Source: Neisseria sp. oral taxon 014 str. F0314
Lineage (GTDB): Bacteria; Pseudomonadota; Gammaproteobacteria; Burkholderiales; Neisseriaceae
DNA length: 64,000 nucleotides
Assembly (NCBI RefSeq): GCF_005886145.1
Contig: NZ_CP040504.1
Location: forward strand, 372,001 to 436,000
Direction: 5' to 3'
Below, piece by piece: positions 37,383 to 47,601 of this stretch (the stretch's first letter is position 1; every line of letters starts with the position of its first letter). Under the pieces are notes generated by a model that ran no database searches, had not been told where the DNA came from, and was given only the letters and a program-made list of their open reading frames with translations. Made by a program: the position numbers and the translations under genes.

Positions 37383-39290
37383 ATGAACATCTTATCCGTA
37401 GAAAACGCTTCCTTTGCCGTCGGCCATGTCGCCCTGCTCGACAAAACTTCCTTCCAACTCGACAGCGGCGAAAAAATCGGCTTAATCGGCCGCAACGGCG
37501 CGGGTAAGTCTTCGTTTCTGAAAATCCTCGCCGGCGTGCAGAAGCTCGACGACGGGCAGATTATCGTTCAAAACAACCTCAAAATCGTTTATGTGCCGCA
37601 GGAATCGTTTTTCGACAAGGAAGCCACCGTATTTGATACCGTCGCCGAAGGCTTGGGCGAAATCCGCGATCTGCTGCGCCGTTACCACCGCGTCAGCCAT
37701 GAGTTGGAACACGGCTCGGACGACGTTTTATTGAGAGAACTCAACGAATTGCAGCTTGAAATCGAAGCGAAGGACGGCTGGAAGCTGGATGCGGCAGTAA
37801 AGCAGACTTTGGGCGAACTCGGTTTGCCGGAAAACGAAAAAATCGGCAACCTCTCCGGCGGGCAGAAAAAGCGCGTCGCCTTGGCGCAGGCTTGGGTGCA
37901 GAAGCCCGACGTATTGCTGCTGGACGAACCGACCAACCATTTGGACATCGACGCGATTATCTGGCTGGAAAACCTGCTCAAAGCATTTGAAGGCAGCCTG
38001 GTCGTGATTACCCACGACCGCCGTTTTCTGGACAACATCGCCACGCGCATCGTCGAACTCGACCGCGGCATTCTGCGCTCCTATCCCGGCTCGTTCTCCA
38101 AATACAGCGAGAAAAAAGCGCAAGAGTTGGCAGTCGAGGCGGAACATAACCGCCTCTTTGACAAATTCCACGCGCAGGAAGAAGCGTGGATACGCAAAGG
38201 CATCGAAGCGCGCCGTACCCGCAATGAAGGCCGCGTGCGCCGTTTGGAAGAACTGCGCCGCCAGCGCGCCGAACGCCGCAATGTGCAGGGGCAGGTCAAT
38301 TTCAAGCTCGACAGCGGCGAGAAAAGCGGCAAAATCATCGCCGAGCTGGAACACGCCTCGTTTGCCTACGGCGACAAAGTCATCATGGACAAATTCTCCG
38401 CCATCTTGCAGCGCGGCGACAAAATCGGCCTAATCGGCCCCAACGGTATCGGCAAAACCACCTTCCTCAAGCTGATTTTGGGCGAATTGCAGCCGACCTA
38501 CGGCAGAATCCGCATCGGCAGCAAGCAGGAAGTTGCCTATTTCGACCAGTTCCGCAGCGCGCTGAACGAAAACGACACCGTGTTTTACACACTCGGTCAA
38601 GGCAACGATTACGTCGAAGTCGGCGGCAAGAAAAAACACGTCATGAGCTATCTGGAAGATTTCCTGTTCCACCCTGCCCGCGCGCAAAGCCCCGTCTCAT
38701 CGCTCTCCGGCGGCGAACGCAACCGCCTCCTGCTGGCAAAACTCTTTACCCGCCCCGCGAATATCCTGGTCTTGGACGAACCGACCAACGACCTAGACAT
38801 CGACACCCAAGAGCTGCTCGAAGACCTGCTGCGCGATTACCAAGGCACGGTATTCCTCGTCTCGCACGACCGTATGTTCCTCGATAATGTAATTACCCAA
38901 AGCATTGTTTTCGAAGGACAAGGCCGTCTGAAAGAATACATCGGCGGCTATCAGGACTATATCGACGCAAAATCACGCGAAGAGAAAATTCAGACAGCCC
39001 CCGCGCCGAAAACAACCGCAGAACCGGAAAAAGCCAAACCCAAAGCCAACCGCACGGTCAAACTTTCCTACAAAGAACAGCGCGAACTCGACGCCCTCCC
39101 CGACGAAATCGCCGCCTTGGAAACCGAACAGGCGGAAATCAACGCGCAGCTTTCCGATCCCGAAATCTTCAAAGATTATGAGAAAGCCGGTGCATTGCAA
39201 AACCGCGCCGAAGAAATCGAAACACTGCTTTTGGAAAAATTGGAACGCTGGGAGCTTCTGGAGGCGAAGCAGAACGGCGGGGCCGTCTGA
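37383..39290 (+). CDS. uup: ABC-F ATPase Uup
   Basis: This 635-residue protein has two ABC ATPase domains and no membrane segments. Walker A GRNGAGKSS with signature LSGGQKKRV and LLDEPTNHLD mark the first; GPNGIGKTT with LSGGERNRL and VLDEPTNDLD the second. The ABC-F linker lies between and a coiled-coil C-terminal domain follows (about 560-635). Uup acts on ribosomes or branched DNA. The stop codon is the TGA inside a DUS (GCC GTC TGA). Confidence 0.96.
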   Translation: MNILSVENASFAVGHVALLDKTSFQLDSGEKIGLIGRNGAGKSSFLKILAGVQKLDDGQIIVQNNLKIVYVPQESFFDKEATVFDTVAEGLGEIRDLLRRYHRVSHELEHGSDDVLLRELNELQLEIEAKDGWKLDAAVKQTLGELGLPENEKIGNLSGGQKKRVALAQAWVQKPDVLLLDEPTNHLDIDAIIWLENLLKAFEGSLVVITHDRRFLDNIATRIVELDRGILRSYPGSFSKYSEKKAQELAVEAEHNRLFDKFHAQEEAWIRKGIEARRTRNEGRVRRLEELRRQRAERRNVQGQVNFKLDSGEKSGKIIAELEHASFAYGDKVIMDKFSAILQRGDKIGLIGPNGIGKTTFLKLILGELQPTYGRIRIGSKQEVAYFDQFRSALNENDTVFYTLGQGNDYVEVGGKKKHVMSYLEDFLFHPARAQSPVSSLSGGERNRLLLAKLFTRPANILVLDEPTNDLDIDTQELLEDLLRDYQGTVFLVSHDRMFLDNVITQSIVFEGQGRLKEYIGGYQDYIDAKSREEKIQTAPAPKTTAEPEKAKPKANRTVKLSYKEQRELDALPDEIAALETEQAEINAQLSDPEIFKDYEKAGALQNRAEEIETLLLEKLERWELLEAKQNGGAV

Positions 39291-39295
39291 AATCT

Positions 39296-39330
39296 AAAGG
39301 CCGTCTGAAAAATATTTTCAGACGGCCTTT
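39296..39330. terminator. DUS hairpin between convergent uup and ubiE
   Basis: AAAGGCCGTCTGAAAA and TTTTCAGACGGCCTTT form a strong stem; a third DUS just upstream supplies the uup stop. Confidence 0.8.
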
Positions 39331-39345
39331 CAAATGTTTGCGTAA

Positions 39346-40083
39346 TCAGAACTTCACGCCTTTGTGCAGCGCCACGATGCCCGCGCTCATGTTGTGGTAA
39401 TCCACGCTGTCGAAACCTGCGTCCAGCATCATCTGTTTCAAAGTTTCCTGATCGGGGTGCATACGGATGGATTCGGCCAGATATTGATAGCTGTCGGCGT
39501 CTTTCGCAATCAGTTTGCCCATAACCGGCAGCAGTTTGAACGAATACAGGTCGTACACGCCTTCCAGCGGTTTGTAGACTTTGGAAAACTCCAATACCAG
39601 CAGCGTGCCGCCCGGTTTCAACACGCGCTGCATCTCTTTCAGCGCGGCATCTTTGTGCGTCATGTTGCGCAGGCCGAAGGCGACGGAAACCAGATTGAAA
39701 TAATTGTCAGGGAACGGCAGCTTTTCCGCATCGGCCAGCGACACGGGCAGAATCAGGCCTTCGTTGAGCAGGCGGTCGCGGCCGACGGTCAGCATGGAGG
39801 AGTTGATGTCGGTCAGCCAGACTTCGCCTTCTTTGCTCACACGCTTGGCCCAGCCGCGCGACAGGTCGCCCGTTCCGCCCGCGATGTCGAGCACTTTGTC
39901 GCCTTTTTTCAAACGCGCGGTATTGATGGTAAAGCGTTTCCAAACGCGGTGCAGACCGCCCGACATCACGTCGTTCATAATGTCATAGTTTTTCGCTACC
40001 GAGTGGAATACCTCGGCCACTTTGCCTGCTTTCTCGTTCTCATCTACGGTACTGAAACCGAAATGGGTTTTGTGGTCGCTCAT
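39346..40083 (-). CDS. ubiE: Ubiquinone/menaquinone biosynthesis methyltransferase
   Basis: This 245-residue SAM-dependent methyltransferase has the Rossmann motif [24 protein letters not shown]-type segment [15 protein letters not shown] and [16 protein letters not shown]. It C-methylates the quinone ring. It is the last gene of a minus-strand group with rnz and a DUF971 gene, 29 bases from rnz. Confidence 0.97.
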   Translation of the reverse strand: MSDHKTHFGFSTVDENEKAGKVAEVFHSVAKNYDIMNDVMSGGLHRVWKRFTINTARLKKGDKVLDIAGGTGDLSRGWAKRVSKEGEVWLTDINSSMLTVGRDRLLNEGLILPVSLADAEKLPFPDNYFNLVSVAFGLRNMTHKDAALKEMQRVLKPGGTLLVLEFSKVYKPLEGVYDLYSFKLLPVMGKLIAKDADSYQYLAESIRMHPDQETLKQMMLDAGFDSVDYHNMSAGIVALHKGVKF

Positions 40084-40112
40084 GTTGCCTGCCTTTTTAA
40101 AATAATGCGGAT

Positions 40113-41036
40113 TCAGATATTGAATACGTCGAAATCGCCAACCACTTTCGACGCGGGAAATATATTTTGCGCCTGCCGCTCCAGCATCTGCCGTTGCTCC
40201 TCATCGGCATAACGCGCGCTGATGTGGGTCAGGTAAAGTTGTTTCACCCCGGCTTCGGCGGCCAGGTTTGCGGCATCGGACACGGTGGAATGGAAAACTT
40301 TTTCCGCCATTGCTTCGTCTCCGGCGGCAAAAGTTGCTTCGTGCACCAATACATCCGCCCCTTCGGCCGCGGCCAGTGCGGACCGACAGGGCTTGGTGTC
40401 GCCGAAGACGGCGATTATCCGCCCTTTTCGCGGCGGCGAAAGGTATTCTTTGCCGTCAATCAGCCGCCCGTCGTCCAAGGTTACGGTTTCGCCGTTTTTC
40501 AGACGGCCGAGCAACGGGCCGGACGGGATGCCGAGTTCGCGCAGACGGTCTATTTGCAAGCCGCCCGCACGTTCTTTTTCTTCGATGCGGTAGGCGAAGG
40601 ACGGCAGGCTGTGCGCCAGTCCGAAAGCACTGACGGTAAATTCCCCGTCGTCTAATATGAGGCCGTCTGAAACAAATTCATGGAAGTTTATCGGATAGCT
40701 CAACTGCGTTTGCGAAACTTCCAGCGCGCTTTCGACAAACCGGCGGATACCGGCGGGGCCGTACAGGGACAGCGGTCCGTCCGCCCCGCCCAAAAACGAT
40801 CGGCTGCTGAGCAGTCCGGGCAGGCCGAAGATATGGTCGCCGTGCAGGTGCGTGATGAAAATCCGCCTGATTTTGCCCGGCCGGATGTTGGTACGCAGAA
40901 TTTGGTGCTGCGTGGCCTCGCCGCAGTCAAACAGCCAAACTTCGTTGTTTTTCCCGCCTGTTTTCAGGGCGGTGCAGGTAACGTTGCGCGCTTTCGACGG
41001 CGAACCTGCTCCGGTACCTAAAAATTGCAGTTCCAT
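40113..41036 (-). CDS. rnz: Ribonuclease Z
   Basis: The 307-residue metallo-beta-lactamase-fold enzyme trims the 3' end of tRNA precursors. It starts [18 protein letters not shown]. Zinc ligands are in [14 protein letters not shown], and conserved VFGDTKPC and [12 protein letters not shown] follow, with THISARY near the end. The frame extends up to 41183, but the ATG at 41036 is the conserved start. Two DUS lie inside. Confidence 0.95.
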   Translation of the reverse strand: MELQFLGTGAGSPSKARNVTCTALKTGGKNNEVWLFDCGEATQHQILRTNIRPGKIRRIFITHLHGDHIFGLPGLLSSRSFLGGADGPLSLYGPAGIRRFVESALEVSQTQLSYPINFHEFVSDGLILDDGEFTVSAFGLAHSLPSFAYRIEEKERAGGLQIDRLRELGIPSGPLLGRLKNGETVTLDDGRLIDGKEYLSPPRKGRIIAVFGDTKPCRSALAAAEGADVLVHEATFAAGDEAMAEKVFHSTVSDAANLAAEAGVKQLYLTHISARYADEEQRQMLERQAQNIFPASKVVGDFDVFNI

Positions 41037-41056
41037 ATTTTCAGACGGCCTCTTCC

Positions 41057-41494
41057 TCAATGCCGTCCGCCGCAACCGCCGCTGCCGCAAGCATGGCCGG
41101 ATTTCGGCCCGGCCTTCAAATCGTCGGGAGACGGAATGCGCGAAGCGCCCGCCAGCTCCATGCGGCGCAGGTAATCCGCCCAAAGCGCGTCGTAGTCGTG
41201 TGCCAGTTTGTGCAGATAGGCCCAGTCGTACAAACCGCTGTCGTGGCCGTCTGAAAAAGTGATTTTCAAGGCATATTGTCCGACCGGCTCCAGCCCCATG
41301 ATGGTAACGCCCGCCTTGCCCGTTTGCAGCACTTCCTGCCCGGGCGCATGGCCGCGCACTTCCGCGCTGGGTGAAAATACGCGCAAAAATTCGGCGCTCA
41401 GGCTCTTTTGTTCGGCGCCGTAAACCAAAGTCAGTGCGCCGCGGCCGTGTTGCAGGCGGATTTCTTCGGGTATCCGGTTATTCGGGTGATTCAT
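41057..41494 (-). CDS. DUF971 (GBBH-like N-terminal domain) protein
   Basis: This 145-residue protein has a DUF971 core: IRLQHGRGALTLVYG, LSAEFLRVFSPSAEVRGH and HDSGLYDWAYLHKL. The tail is Cys/Gly-rich (CGSGGCGG), which may bind a metal. In many proteobacteria a DUF971 gene neighbours ubiE, as here. Function is unknown. The ATG at 41494 is taken; an upstream TTG is also in frame. Confidence 0.88.
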   Translation of the reverse strand: MNHPNNRIPEEIRLQHGRGALTLVYGAEQKSLSAEFLRVFSPSAEVRGHAPGQEVLQTGKAGVTIMGLEPVGQYALKITFSDGHDSGLYDWAYLHKLAHDYDALWADYLRRMELAGASRIPSPDDLKAGPKSGHACGSGGCGGRH

Positions 41495-41517
41495 GTTCAA
41501 ACCTTAAAATGAAATGC

Positions 41518-41751
41518 TTATTTGCCCGCTTTTTTGCGCAATACGGCGACGCGGATGGAAAAAATGCCGCCGAGCACCGCAAATGCCAGCAGCGCGTAAA
41601 GCGACACGCGGATAACGGTTATCCTGGCGGCGCCCGACAAACCCGCCGGCACCACCGAGACAAACGCGAACACGGCAAACGAAAACAGCATCAGGCCGAT
41701 GCAGGCGAAGGCGCAGCGGGTGTTGGCTTTGATTTGGACGTTTTGGCTCAT
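41518..41751 (-). CDS. Small two-helix membrane protein
   Basis: The 77-residue protein has two hydrophobic helices (about 13-35 and 48-68) and a basic C-terminus (RVAVLRKKAGK). It lies 23 bases upstream of the DUF971 gene and begins the rnz-ubiE group. I do not recognise it. Confidence 0.7.
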   Translation of the reverse strand: MSQNVQIKANTRCAFACIGLMLFSFAVFAFVSVVPAGLSGAARITVIRVSLYALLAFAVLGGIFSIRVAVLRKKAGK

Positions 41752-41835
41752 GGCTGTCTGCCGTATCGGACGGAGGGGGTATTTTATCAGTTTTCACAAC
41801 GCCGTTTCCGATAATTTTGGCATTGCGGCACGGCC

Positions 41836-43131
41836 CTAATCCGTCAGGTAGAGTTCCACCGCTTTGCGTTTGTTCCGCCCTCCGTCGAGCATCAGCCGCG
41901 CCTTATCGCCGCGCCTGCCGCTCATGCGCACGACGATGCCGCCGGGCATGTGTTTCAAAACCTCCAGCGTCGCCCCGCCGGCGATCTGGTAAACCACATC
42001 GGGACAGTCTTTCAGGCACCAGCGGCGCTGCGGGCGGATAAAGTATTCGATGCCGTCTGAAACCGCCAGTTTTTCGCCGCCTTTGACGATGAAATACGGG
42101 TAATCAGGGCGCTTGGTGCGGAACGTCCATTCCGCTTTTGCCTTTTGACCGTTGCGGCTGTAGCGGAACACGGCGCGATAGGCGGTATCGTATTCCAAGG
42201 GATTCAGGGGAAACAATGCGAACTGGCGGTCGGTGAATTTCCGGTTCGGGTCGTTGCGGCGGGTCAGCACACGCACGGGGGCGACTTCTTCATCGCCGCG
42301 GTAGAGTTTGAACGACTGCATTTCGATGCGTCCGGCCGTTTCGGAAAACGCAATACTGGCGGGGTTGCCGGTTATGGCCCGGTCGGGTACGGGGTCGGGG
42401 CGTTCGCCGTAAAATTCGGGCACGGCCGAATTGCCGACCGGATATACGACATACGGAATTTCCTGCCGGGGTTTCATTTCGTCCGCATACACGATAGCGC
42501 CGTTGGTGCAGGCGTCCGTATAGAAAGGCCGGTCAGGTTCGGCGTTCAGACGGCCTGACGCGCAAAGCTTGCGGTACAGGCTGTTGCCCTGATTGACCAC
42601 CAGCGCCTGATGGCCGTTCTGCTCCTCGTAAGCCGCGCCCGCCTCGTCGATGCCTTGTTCCAACAATGAAAAACGGTGGTACACCGCCGCCATCAGGCCG
42701 TCCGCCTGCTGCCGCACCGTATCGCCGCCCGACGATGCGCCGCGCTGAATGCGGCCGGTGCTGACGTTTTCCCGCACGCCGCCATACGGATAACCGACGG
42801 ATGCGGCACGGTCGGACGGCGTTTCGCCGCTGAACAGCGGGCTGGCGGTATGTTTCTCGTCATGCCCCTCGTCGGGGTAATCCGTCAGATAACGAGCATG
42901 GTTACGCGCCGAACGCTCCAGCAGTTCGGATTTCGCCAACGCGGGCAGCCCGGCCTCTTTACGCAGGTAGTTCAGATAGCCGAGTCCGTCCAAGCCTTCG
43001 ATGGCGGACGTATCGGCGGGCGGCAGCGCTCGAAGCAGGTCGGCGCCGGATAATTCGCCCTCTTCCACGTATCGGAACAGGGAAAACAATAATCCGGCCA
43101 AAACCAGCCAGACGGCAAGTGATTTCATCAT
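41836..43131 (-). CDS. CAP (SCP/PR-1) domain protein, membrane-anchored
   Basis: This 431-residue protein has an N-terminal signal anchor (about 3-20). A CAP-like domain follows (about 45-170; YLNYLRKEAGLPALAKSELL, SARNHARYL, VGYPYGGVRENVSTG), then a C-terminal region with Ig-like character. CAP proteins in bacteria are exported and often of unknown role. The His in ARNHARY is conserved. Two ATG starts (43131, 43128) are possible. Confidence 0.8.
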   Translation of the reverse strand: MMKSLAVWLVLAGLLFSLFRYVEEGELSGADLLRALPPADTSAIEGLDGLGYLNYLRKEAGLPALAKSELLERSARNHARYLTDYPDEGHDEKHTASPLFSGETPSDRAASVGYPYGGVRENVSTGRIQRGASSGGDTVRQQADGLMAAVYHRFSLLEQGIDEAGAAYEEQNGHQALVVNQGNSLYRKLCASGRLNAEPDRPFYTDACTNGAIVYADEMKPRQEIPYVVYPVGNSAVPEFYGERPDPVPDRAITGNPASIAFSETAGRIEMQSFKLYRGDEEVAPVRVLTRRNDPNRKFTDRQFALFPLNPLEYDTAYRAVFRYSRNGQKAKAEWTFRTKRPDYPYFIVKGGEKLAVSDGIEYFIRPQRRWCLKDCPDVVYQIAGGATLEVLKHMPGGIVVRMSGRRGDKARLMLDGGRNKRKAVELYLTD

Positions 43132-43251
43132 TATTTTTCAGACGGCCTGTCATGATGTTTCAAGCCGCAATCATACCGCATAAAGGCCGTCTGAAAAACA
43201 AAACCTCCGGCCGGCTGGTACCGGTCGGAGGCCTGTGGGCTGCGTGCAGAC

Positions 43252-43473
43252 TCAATACGGCTGCTGTACGGCGTTGTTCGCACTCTGCGCCGGCGCGCGT
43301 CCGTCTATCTGCTCGCCGCTGCGTTCCAGCGCCGCCCCTGCCTTGCCGATGCCGTGGCCGATACCGCTTACCGAACGGCCGACGATGCGCGAACTGTCCG
43401 CTTTTACTCCGTTCCATGTGCTGTGGCAGCCGGCCAGCGCCAACACTGCGGCGGCAATCAATAATTTTTTCAT
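43252..43473 (-). CDS. Small entericidin-like lipoprotein
   Basis: This 73-residue protein has a lipobox LAGC (Cys16) after MKKLLIAAAVLALAGC. The mature part is rich in Gly and Ser (GIGHGIGKAGAALERSGEQI), like the short entericidin-type lipoproteins. It is probably outer-membrane anchored. No partner toxin or antidote is adjacent. Confidence 0.75.
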   Translation of the reverse strand: MKKLLIAAAVLALAGCHSTWNGVKADSSRIVGRSVSGIGHGIGKAGAALERSGEQIDGRAPAQSANNAVQQPY

Positions 43474-43620
43474 TTCATTCTCCTGTCGGTTGAATCAGAT
43501 ACAGACGCCCCGCGTACCGCGGCTTTCAAGGTAAAGCGTCATACGGGCGGCATTTCCTATTGACATAAATCCGCCGCATTAGTTTGCCGCTTTGCCTGAT
43601 TTTACCGCAGCATAACAAAA

Positions 43621-43650
43621 GGCCGTCTGAAAACGAATCTTTCAGACGGC
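43621..43650 (-). terminator. DUS hairpin after the 43-residue ORF
   Basis: GGCCGTCTGAAA and TTTCAGACGGCC lie 16 bases beyond the small ORF stop. Confidence 0.55.
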
Positions 43651-43665
43651 CCGACGGCGGCAAGC

Positions 43666-43797
43666 CTACTTCCGCTCCGGTTTGACCTCGAACATTTCGG
43701 GATGTTTTTTGGTGTATTCGACCGCTATAAAGCCGCCGCCGATAATCACCGCCAGAATCACGGCCAGCGCAATCATCGCAAGAATAAATTTGTCCAT
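43666..43797 (-). CDS. 43-residue single-pass membrane protein
   Basis: MDKFILAMIALAVILAVII is a transmembrane helix, then GGGFIAVEYTKKHPEMF and a basic end (VKPERK). It is too short for usual ORF cut-offs but has a clean start and stop and genome-typical codons. A role as a small inner-membrane protein is all that can be said. Confidence 0.6.
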   Translation of the reverse strand: MDKFILAMIALAVILAVIIGGGFIAVEYTKKHPEMFEVKPERK

Positions 43798-43816
43798 AAC
43801 ACTGCCTTTGATGCGG

Positions 43817-43852
43817 TTTCAGACGGCTTCCGATACCGTAGGCCGTCTGAAA
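43817..43852 (-). terminator. Inverted DUS pair after ilvD
   Basis: TTTCAGACGGC and GCCGTCTGAAA flank a 14-base loop, 20 bases beyond the ilvD stop. Confidence 0.45.
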
Positions 43853-43871
43853 CCGTTATTGCCGCACCGCT

Positions 43872-45731
43872 TTAGCGTTCGATTTGCGATACGTCGCGCA
43901 CCGCGCCTTTGTCGGCGGAAGTCGCCATGGCGCCGTAGGCGCGCAGGGCGGCGGAGACGTAGCGGTCGCGGTTTTCCGGTTTCCACGCTTTGCTGCCGCG
44001 CGCTTCCATTTCGGCACGGCGGGCGGCGAGTTCTTCGTCGGACACTTTCAGATTGATGCTGCGGTTGGGGATGTCGATTTCAATCGTATCGCCTTCGTGC
44101 ACCAAACCGATGGCGCCGCCTTCGGCCGCTTCGGGCGAAGCGTGGCCGATGGAGAGGCCTGATGTGCCGCCGGAGAAGCGTCCGTCCGTCAGCAGGGCGC
44201 AGGCTTTGCCGAGGCCTTTGGATTTCAGGTAGGAAGTCGGATACAGCATTTCCTGCATACCGGGGCCGCCTTTGGGGCCTTCGTAGCGGATGATGACGAT
44301 GTCGCCGGCGACGATTTGGTTGCCCAAAATGCCTTCGACGGCGGCTTCCTGGCTTTCAAACACGCGGGCGCGGCCGGTGAATTTGAGGATGCTCTCGTCC
44401 ACGCCTGCGGTTTTAACCACGCAGCCGCGCTCGGCGATGTTGCCGAACAAGACCGCCAAACCGCCGTCTTGCGAGTAGGCATGTTCGACGTTGCGGATAC
44501 AGCCTTTTTCACGGTCGAGGTCGAGGGTTTTCCACATGCGGTTTTGCGAGAACGCTTGGGTGGTGCGCACGCCGCCGGGCGCGGCTTTGAAGCGTTCGAT
44601 GGCGTGGGTGTTTTCGGGATTGGTCACGTCCCATTTTTCAATCGCGTCTTTCAGCGTCGGCGCGTGGATGGTGTACACGTCGGTGTGCAGTTTGCCCGCT
44701 TTGTCCAGTTCTTTCAGGATGGCGAAGATGCCGCCGGCGCGGTGCACGTCTTCCATGTAGTAGTCGTGGTTGTTGGGCGCGGTTTTGCAGATGCAGGGCA
44801 CGACGCGGCTCAGGCGGTCGATGTCGGCCATTTTGAAATCCACGCCCGCTTCGTTGGCGACGGCGAGCAAATGCAGGATGGTGTTGGTGGAACCGCCCAT
44901 GGCGATGTCCATGGTCATGGCGTTTTCAAACGCTTTTTTTGTGGCGATGCTGCGCGGCAGCACGGTTTCGTCGTCTTGCTCGTAATAGCGTTTGGTGATT
45001 TCGACAATCATGCGGCCGGCTTCGAGGAACAATTCTTTACGGCCTGCGTGGGTGGCGAGGTAGGAGCCGTTGCCGGGCAGGGACAGGCCGAGCGCTTCGG
45101 TCAGGCAGTTCATAGAGTTGGCGGTGAACATGCCGGAGCAGGAGCCGCAGGTCGGACAGGCGTTTTGTTCAACTTCTTCGACTTGCTGGTTGCTGACATT
45201 GTCGTCCGCCGATTCAATCATGGCGTCAATCAAGTCCAAACGGCGTTCGGGTTGGATGTTGGCCACGCCGATGACCTTGCCCGCTTCCATCGGGCCGCCG
45301 GAAACGAAGATGGTCGGGATGTTCAGGCGCATGGCGGCAATCAGCATTCCTGGGGTGATTTTGTCGCAGTTGGAAATGCACACCAGCGCGTCGGCGCAGT
45401 GGGCGTTCACCATGTATTCGATGGAGTCGGCAATCAAATCGCGGCTGGGCAGGGAATACAGCATGCCGCTGTGTCCCATGGCGATGCCGTCGTCGATGGC
45501 GATGGTGTTGAATTCTTTGGCGATGGCGCCGGCTTTTTCAATTTCGCGGGCAACCAGTTGGCCCATATTGTGCAGATGGACATGGCCGGGTACGAATTGG
45601 GTAAACGAGTTGGCAACGGCGATGATGGGCTTGCCGAAGTCGGTTTCCATCACGCCGGTGGCGCGCCACAATGCGCGCGCGCCCGCCATATTGCGGCCGT
45701 GGGTGGAGGTTTTGGAGCGGTATTCTGGCAT
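43872..45731 (-). CDS. ilvD: Dihydroxy-acid dehydratase
   Basis: This 619-residue iron-sulfur enzyme dehydrates dihydroxy acids in valine, leucine and isoleucine synthesis. Fe-S Cys motifs are CDKITPGM and [16 protein letters not shown]. The C-terminal domain has [21 protein letters not shown] 12-bp palindrome shared with the OFA transporter lies in the upstream region. Confidence 0.97.
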   Translation of the reverse strand: MPEYRSKTSTHGRNMAGARALWRATGVMETDFGKPIIAVANSFTQFVPGHVHLHNMGQLVAREIEKAGAIAKEFNTIAIDDGIAMGHSGMLYSLPSRDLIADSIEYMVNAHCADALVCISNCDKITPGMLIAAMRLNIPTIFVSGGPMEAGKVIGVANIQPERRLDLIDAMIESADDNVSNQQVEEVEQNACPTCGSCSGMFTANSMNCLTEALGLSLPGNGSYLATHAGRKELFLEAGRMIVEITKRYYEQDDETVLPRSIATKKAFENAMTMDIAMGGSTNTILHLLAVANEAGVDFKMADIDRLSRVVPCICKTAPNNHDYYMEDVHRAGGIFAILKELDKAGKLHTDVYTIHAPTLKDAIEKWDVTNPENTHAIERFKAAPGGVRTTQAFSQNRMWKTLDLDREKGCIRNVEHAYSQDGGLAVLFGNIAERGCVVKTAGVDESILKFTGRARVFESQEAAVEGILGNQIVAGDIVIIRYEGPKGGPGMQEMLYPTSYLKSKGLGKACALLTDGRFSGGTSGLSIGHASPEAAEGGAIGLVHEGDTIEIDIPNRSINLKVSDEELAARRAEMEARGSKAWKPENRDRYVSAALRAYGAMATSADKGAVRDVSQIER

Positions 45732-45852
45732 TTTTATTCCTTAAATTTAAAACGTGTGCCGCAAAAGACAAAGGCCGTCTGAAAAAATGATTTCATTCGA
45801 TAAGTGTTGATTCAGCGGCAGATTTTCTCAATTAAGCCGCCATTTTATACTA

Positions 45853-45864
45853 ATTGTTGACAAT
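45853..45864. promoter_or_regulatory. 12-bp palindrome ATTGT-TG-ACAAT upstream of ilvD
   Basis: Same 12 bases as at 32189-32200. On the minus strand it is followed by AGTATAAAATGG, a possible -10 region, so a bound protein could block RNA polymerase. Confidence 0.35.
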
Positions 45865-45911
45865 GAAGAACCTTAATTTGTAATCAAACCGGACCGTACG
45901 GCTTTCATGAA

Positions 45912-45946
45912 AAAGGCCGTCTGAAACCATATTTTCAGACGGCCTC
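45912..45946 (-). terminator. DUS hairpin after hemF
   Basis: AAAGGCCGTCTGAAA and TTTCAGACGGCCT with a T run on the minus strand, just beyond the hemF stop. Confidence 0.75.
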
Positions 45947-45958
45947 AAAGCCTGATTT

Positions 45959-46987
<1,029 letters not shown>

Positions 46988-47010
46988 TTATCTTCATTTT
47001 AAACGGACAG

Positions 47011-47036
47011 GCCGTCTGAAAATGTTTCAGACGGCC
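47011..47036 (-). terminator. DUS hairpin after the NlpC/P60 gene
   Basis: GCCGTCTGAAA and TTTCAGACGGC lie immediately after the stop on the minus strand. Confidence 0.6.
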
Positions 47037-47042
47037 CGTGGT

Positions 47043-47570
47043 TTAATCTGTAAAGAAAGTATGTGCGCCTAAGTAGTTTTTCGCATAGAAGGGCTTGGAA
47101 AGTTTCTCGGTCTGTACCGTTTTGCCGCTGCTCGGCGCATGGATAAATTCGCCGTTGCCGATATAGAGGCCGACGTGGGAATATTTGTGCGCTCCGCCCG
47201 TGCTGAAAAATACCAAATCACCGGCTTTCAGTTTGCCGTCGGGGATTTTGCGCGAGGCGGCGGCCATGTCGCGGGCGGTACGCGGCAGACTGACGCCGAG
47301 TGCGTTTTTATAAACAAACTGAATCATGCCGCTGCAATCGAAGCCCATTTCGGTTTTATTGCCTCCCCAGCGGTAAGGCGTGCCAATCAGCCCCATGCTG
47401 TGCAGCATCAGTTCCTGCGAACCTTCCGTATGGTCGATATTGCCGATGCGCACGGGCTGGACCTTGTGTGCGGCTGTCGGGCGGTGCGCGGGTTTTCTTG
47501 GCGTGGTGCCGCAGGATGCCAGTACGGCAACTGCGGCGGCGAGAAAGGCGGCTTTTAAAATCGGTTTCAT
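47043..47570 (-). CDS. NlpC/P60 family lipoprotein (peptidoglycan endopeptidase)
   Basis: This 175-residue protein has a lipobox LASC (Cys20) and an NlpC/P60 domain. The catalytic Cys is in GFDCSGMIQFVY, His in HKYSHVGLYIG and a second His in FIHAPSSGKTV. It would cut stem peptides or cross-links from the inner face of the outer membrane. A shorter Pro/His-rich linker (KPAHRPTAAHK) follows the lipobox. It is a Spr/MepS-type protein. Confidence 0.92.
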   Translation of the reverse strand: MKPILKAAFLAAAVAVLASCGTTPRKPAHRPTAAHKVQPVRIGNIDHTEGSQELMLHSMGLIGTPYRWGGNKTEMGFDCSGMIQFVYKNALGVSLPRTARDMAAASRKIPDGKLKAGDLVFFSTGGAHKYSHVGLYIGNGEFIHAPSSGKTVQTEKLSKPFYAKNYLGAHTFFTD

Positions 47571-47601
47571 GAGATTTCCTTCGGTGTATTTTCAGACGGC
47601 C

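Noticed and set aside
44316..45782. 488-codon plus-strand open frame opposite ilvD
   Set aside because: It is wholly antisense to ilvD, which has all Fe-S and active-site motifs; no ribosome site or domain.
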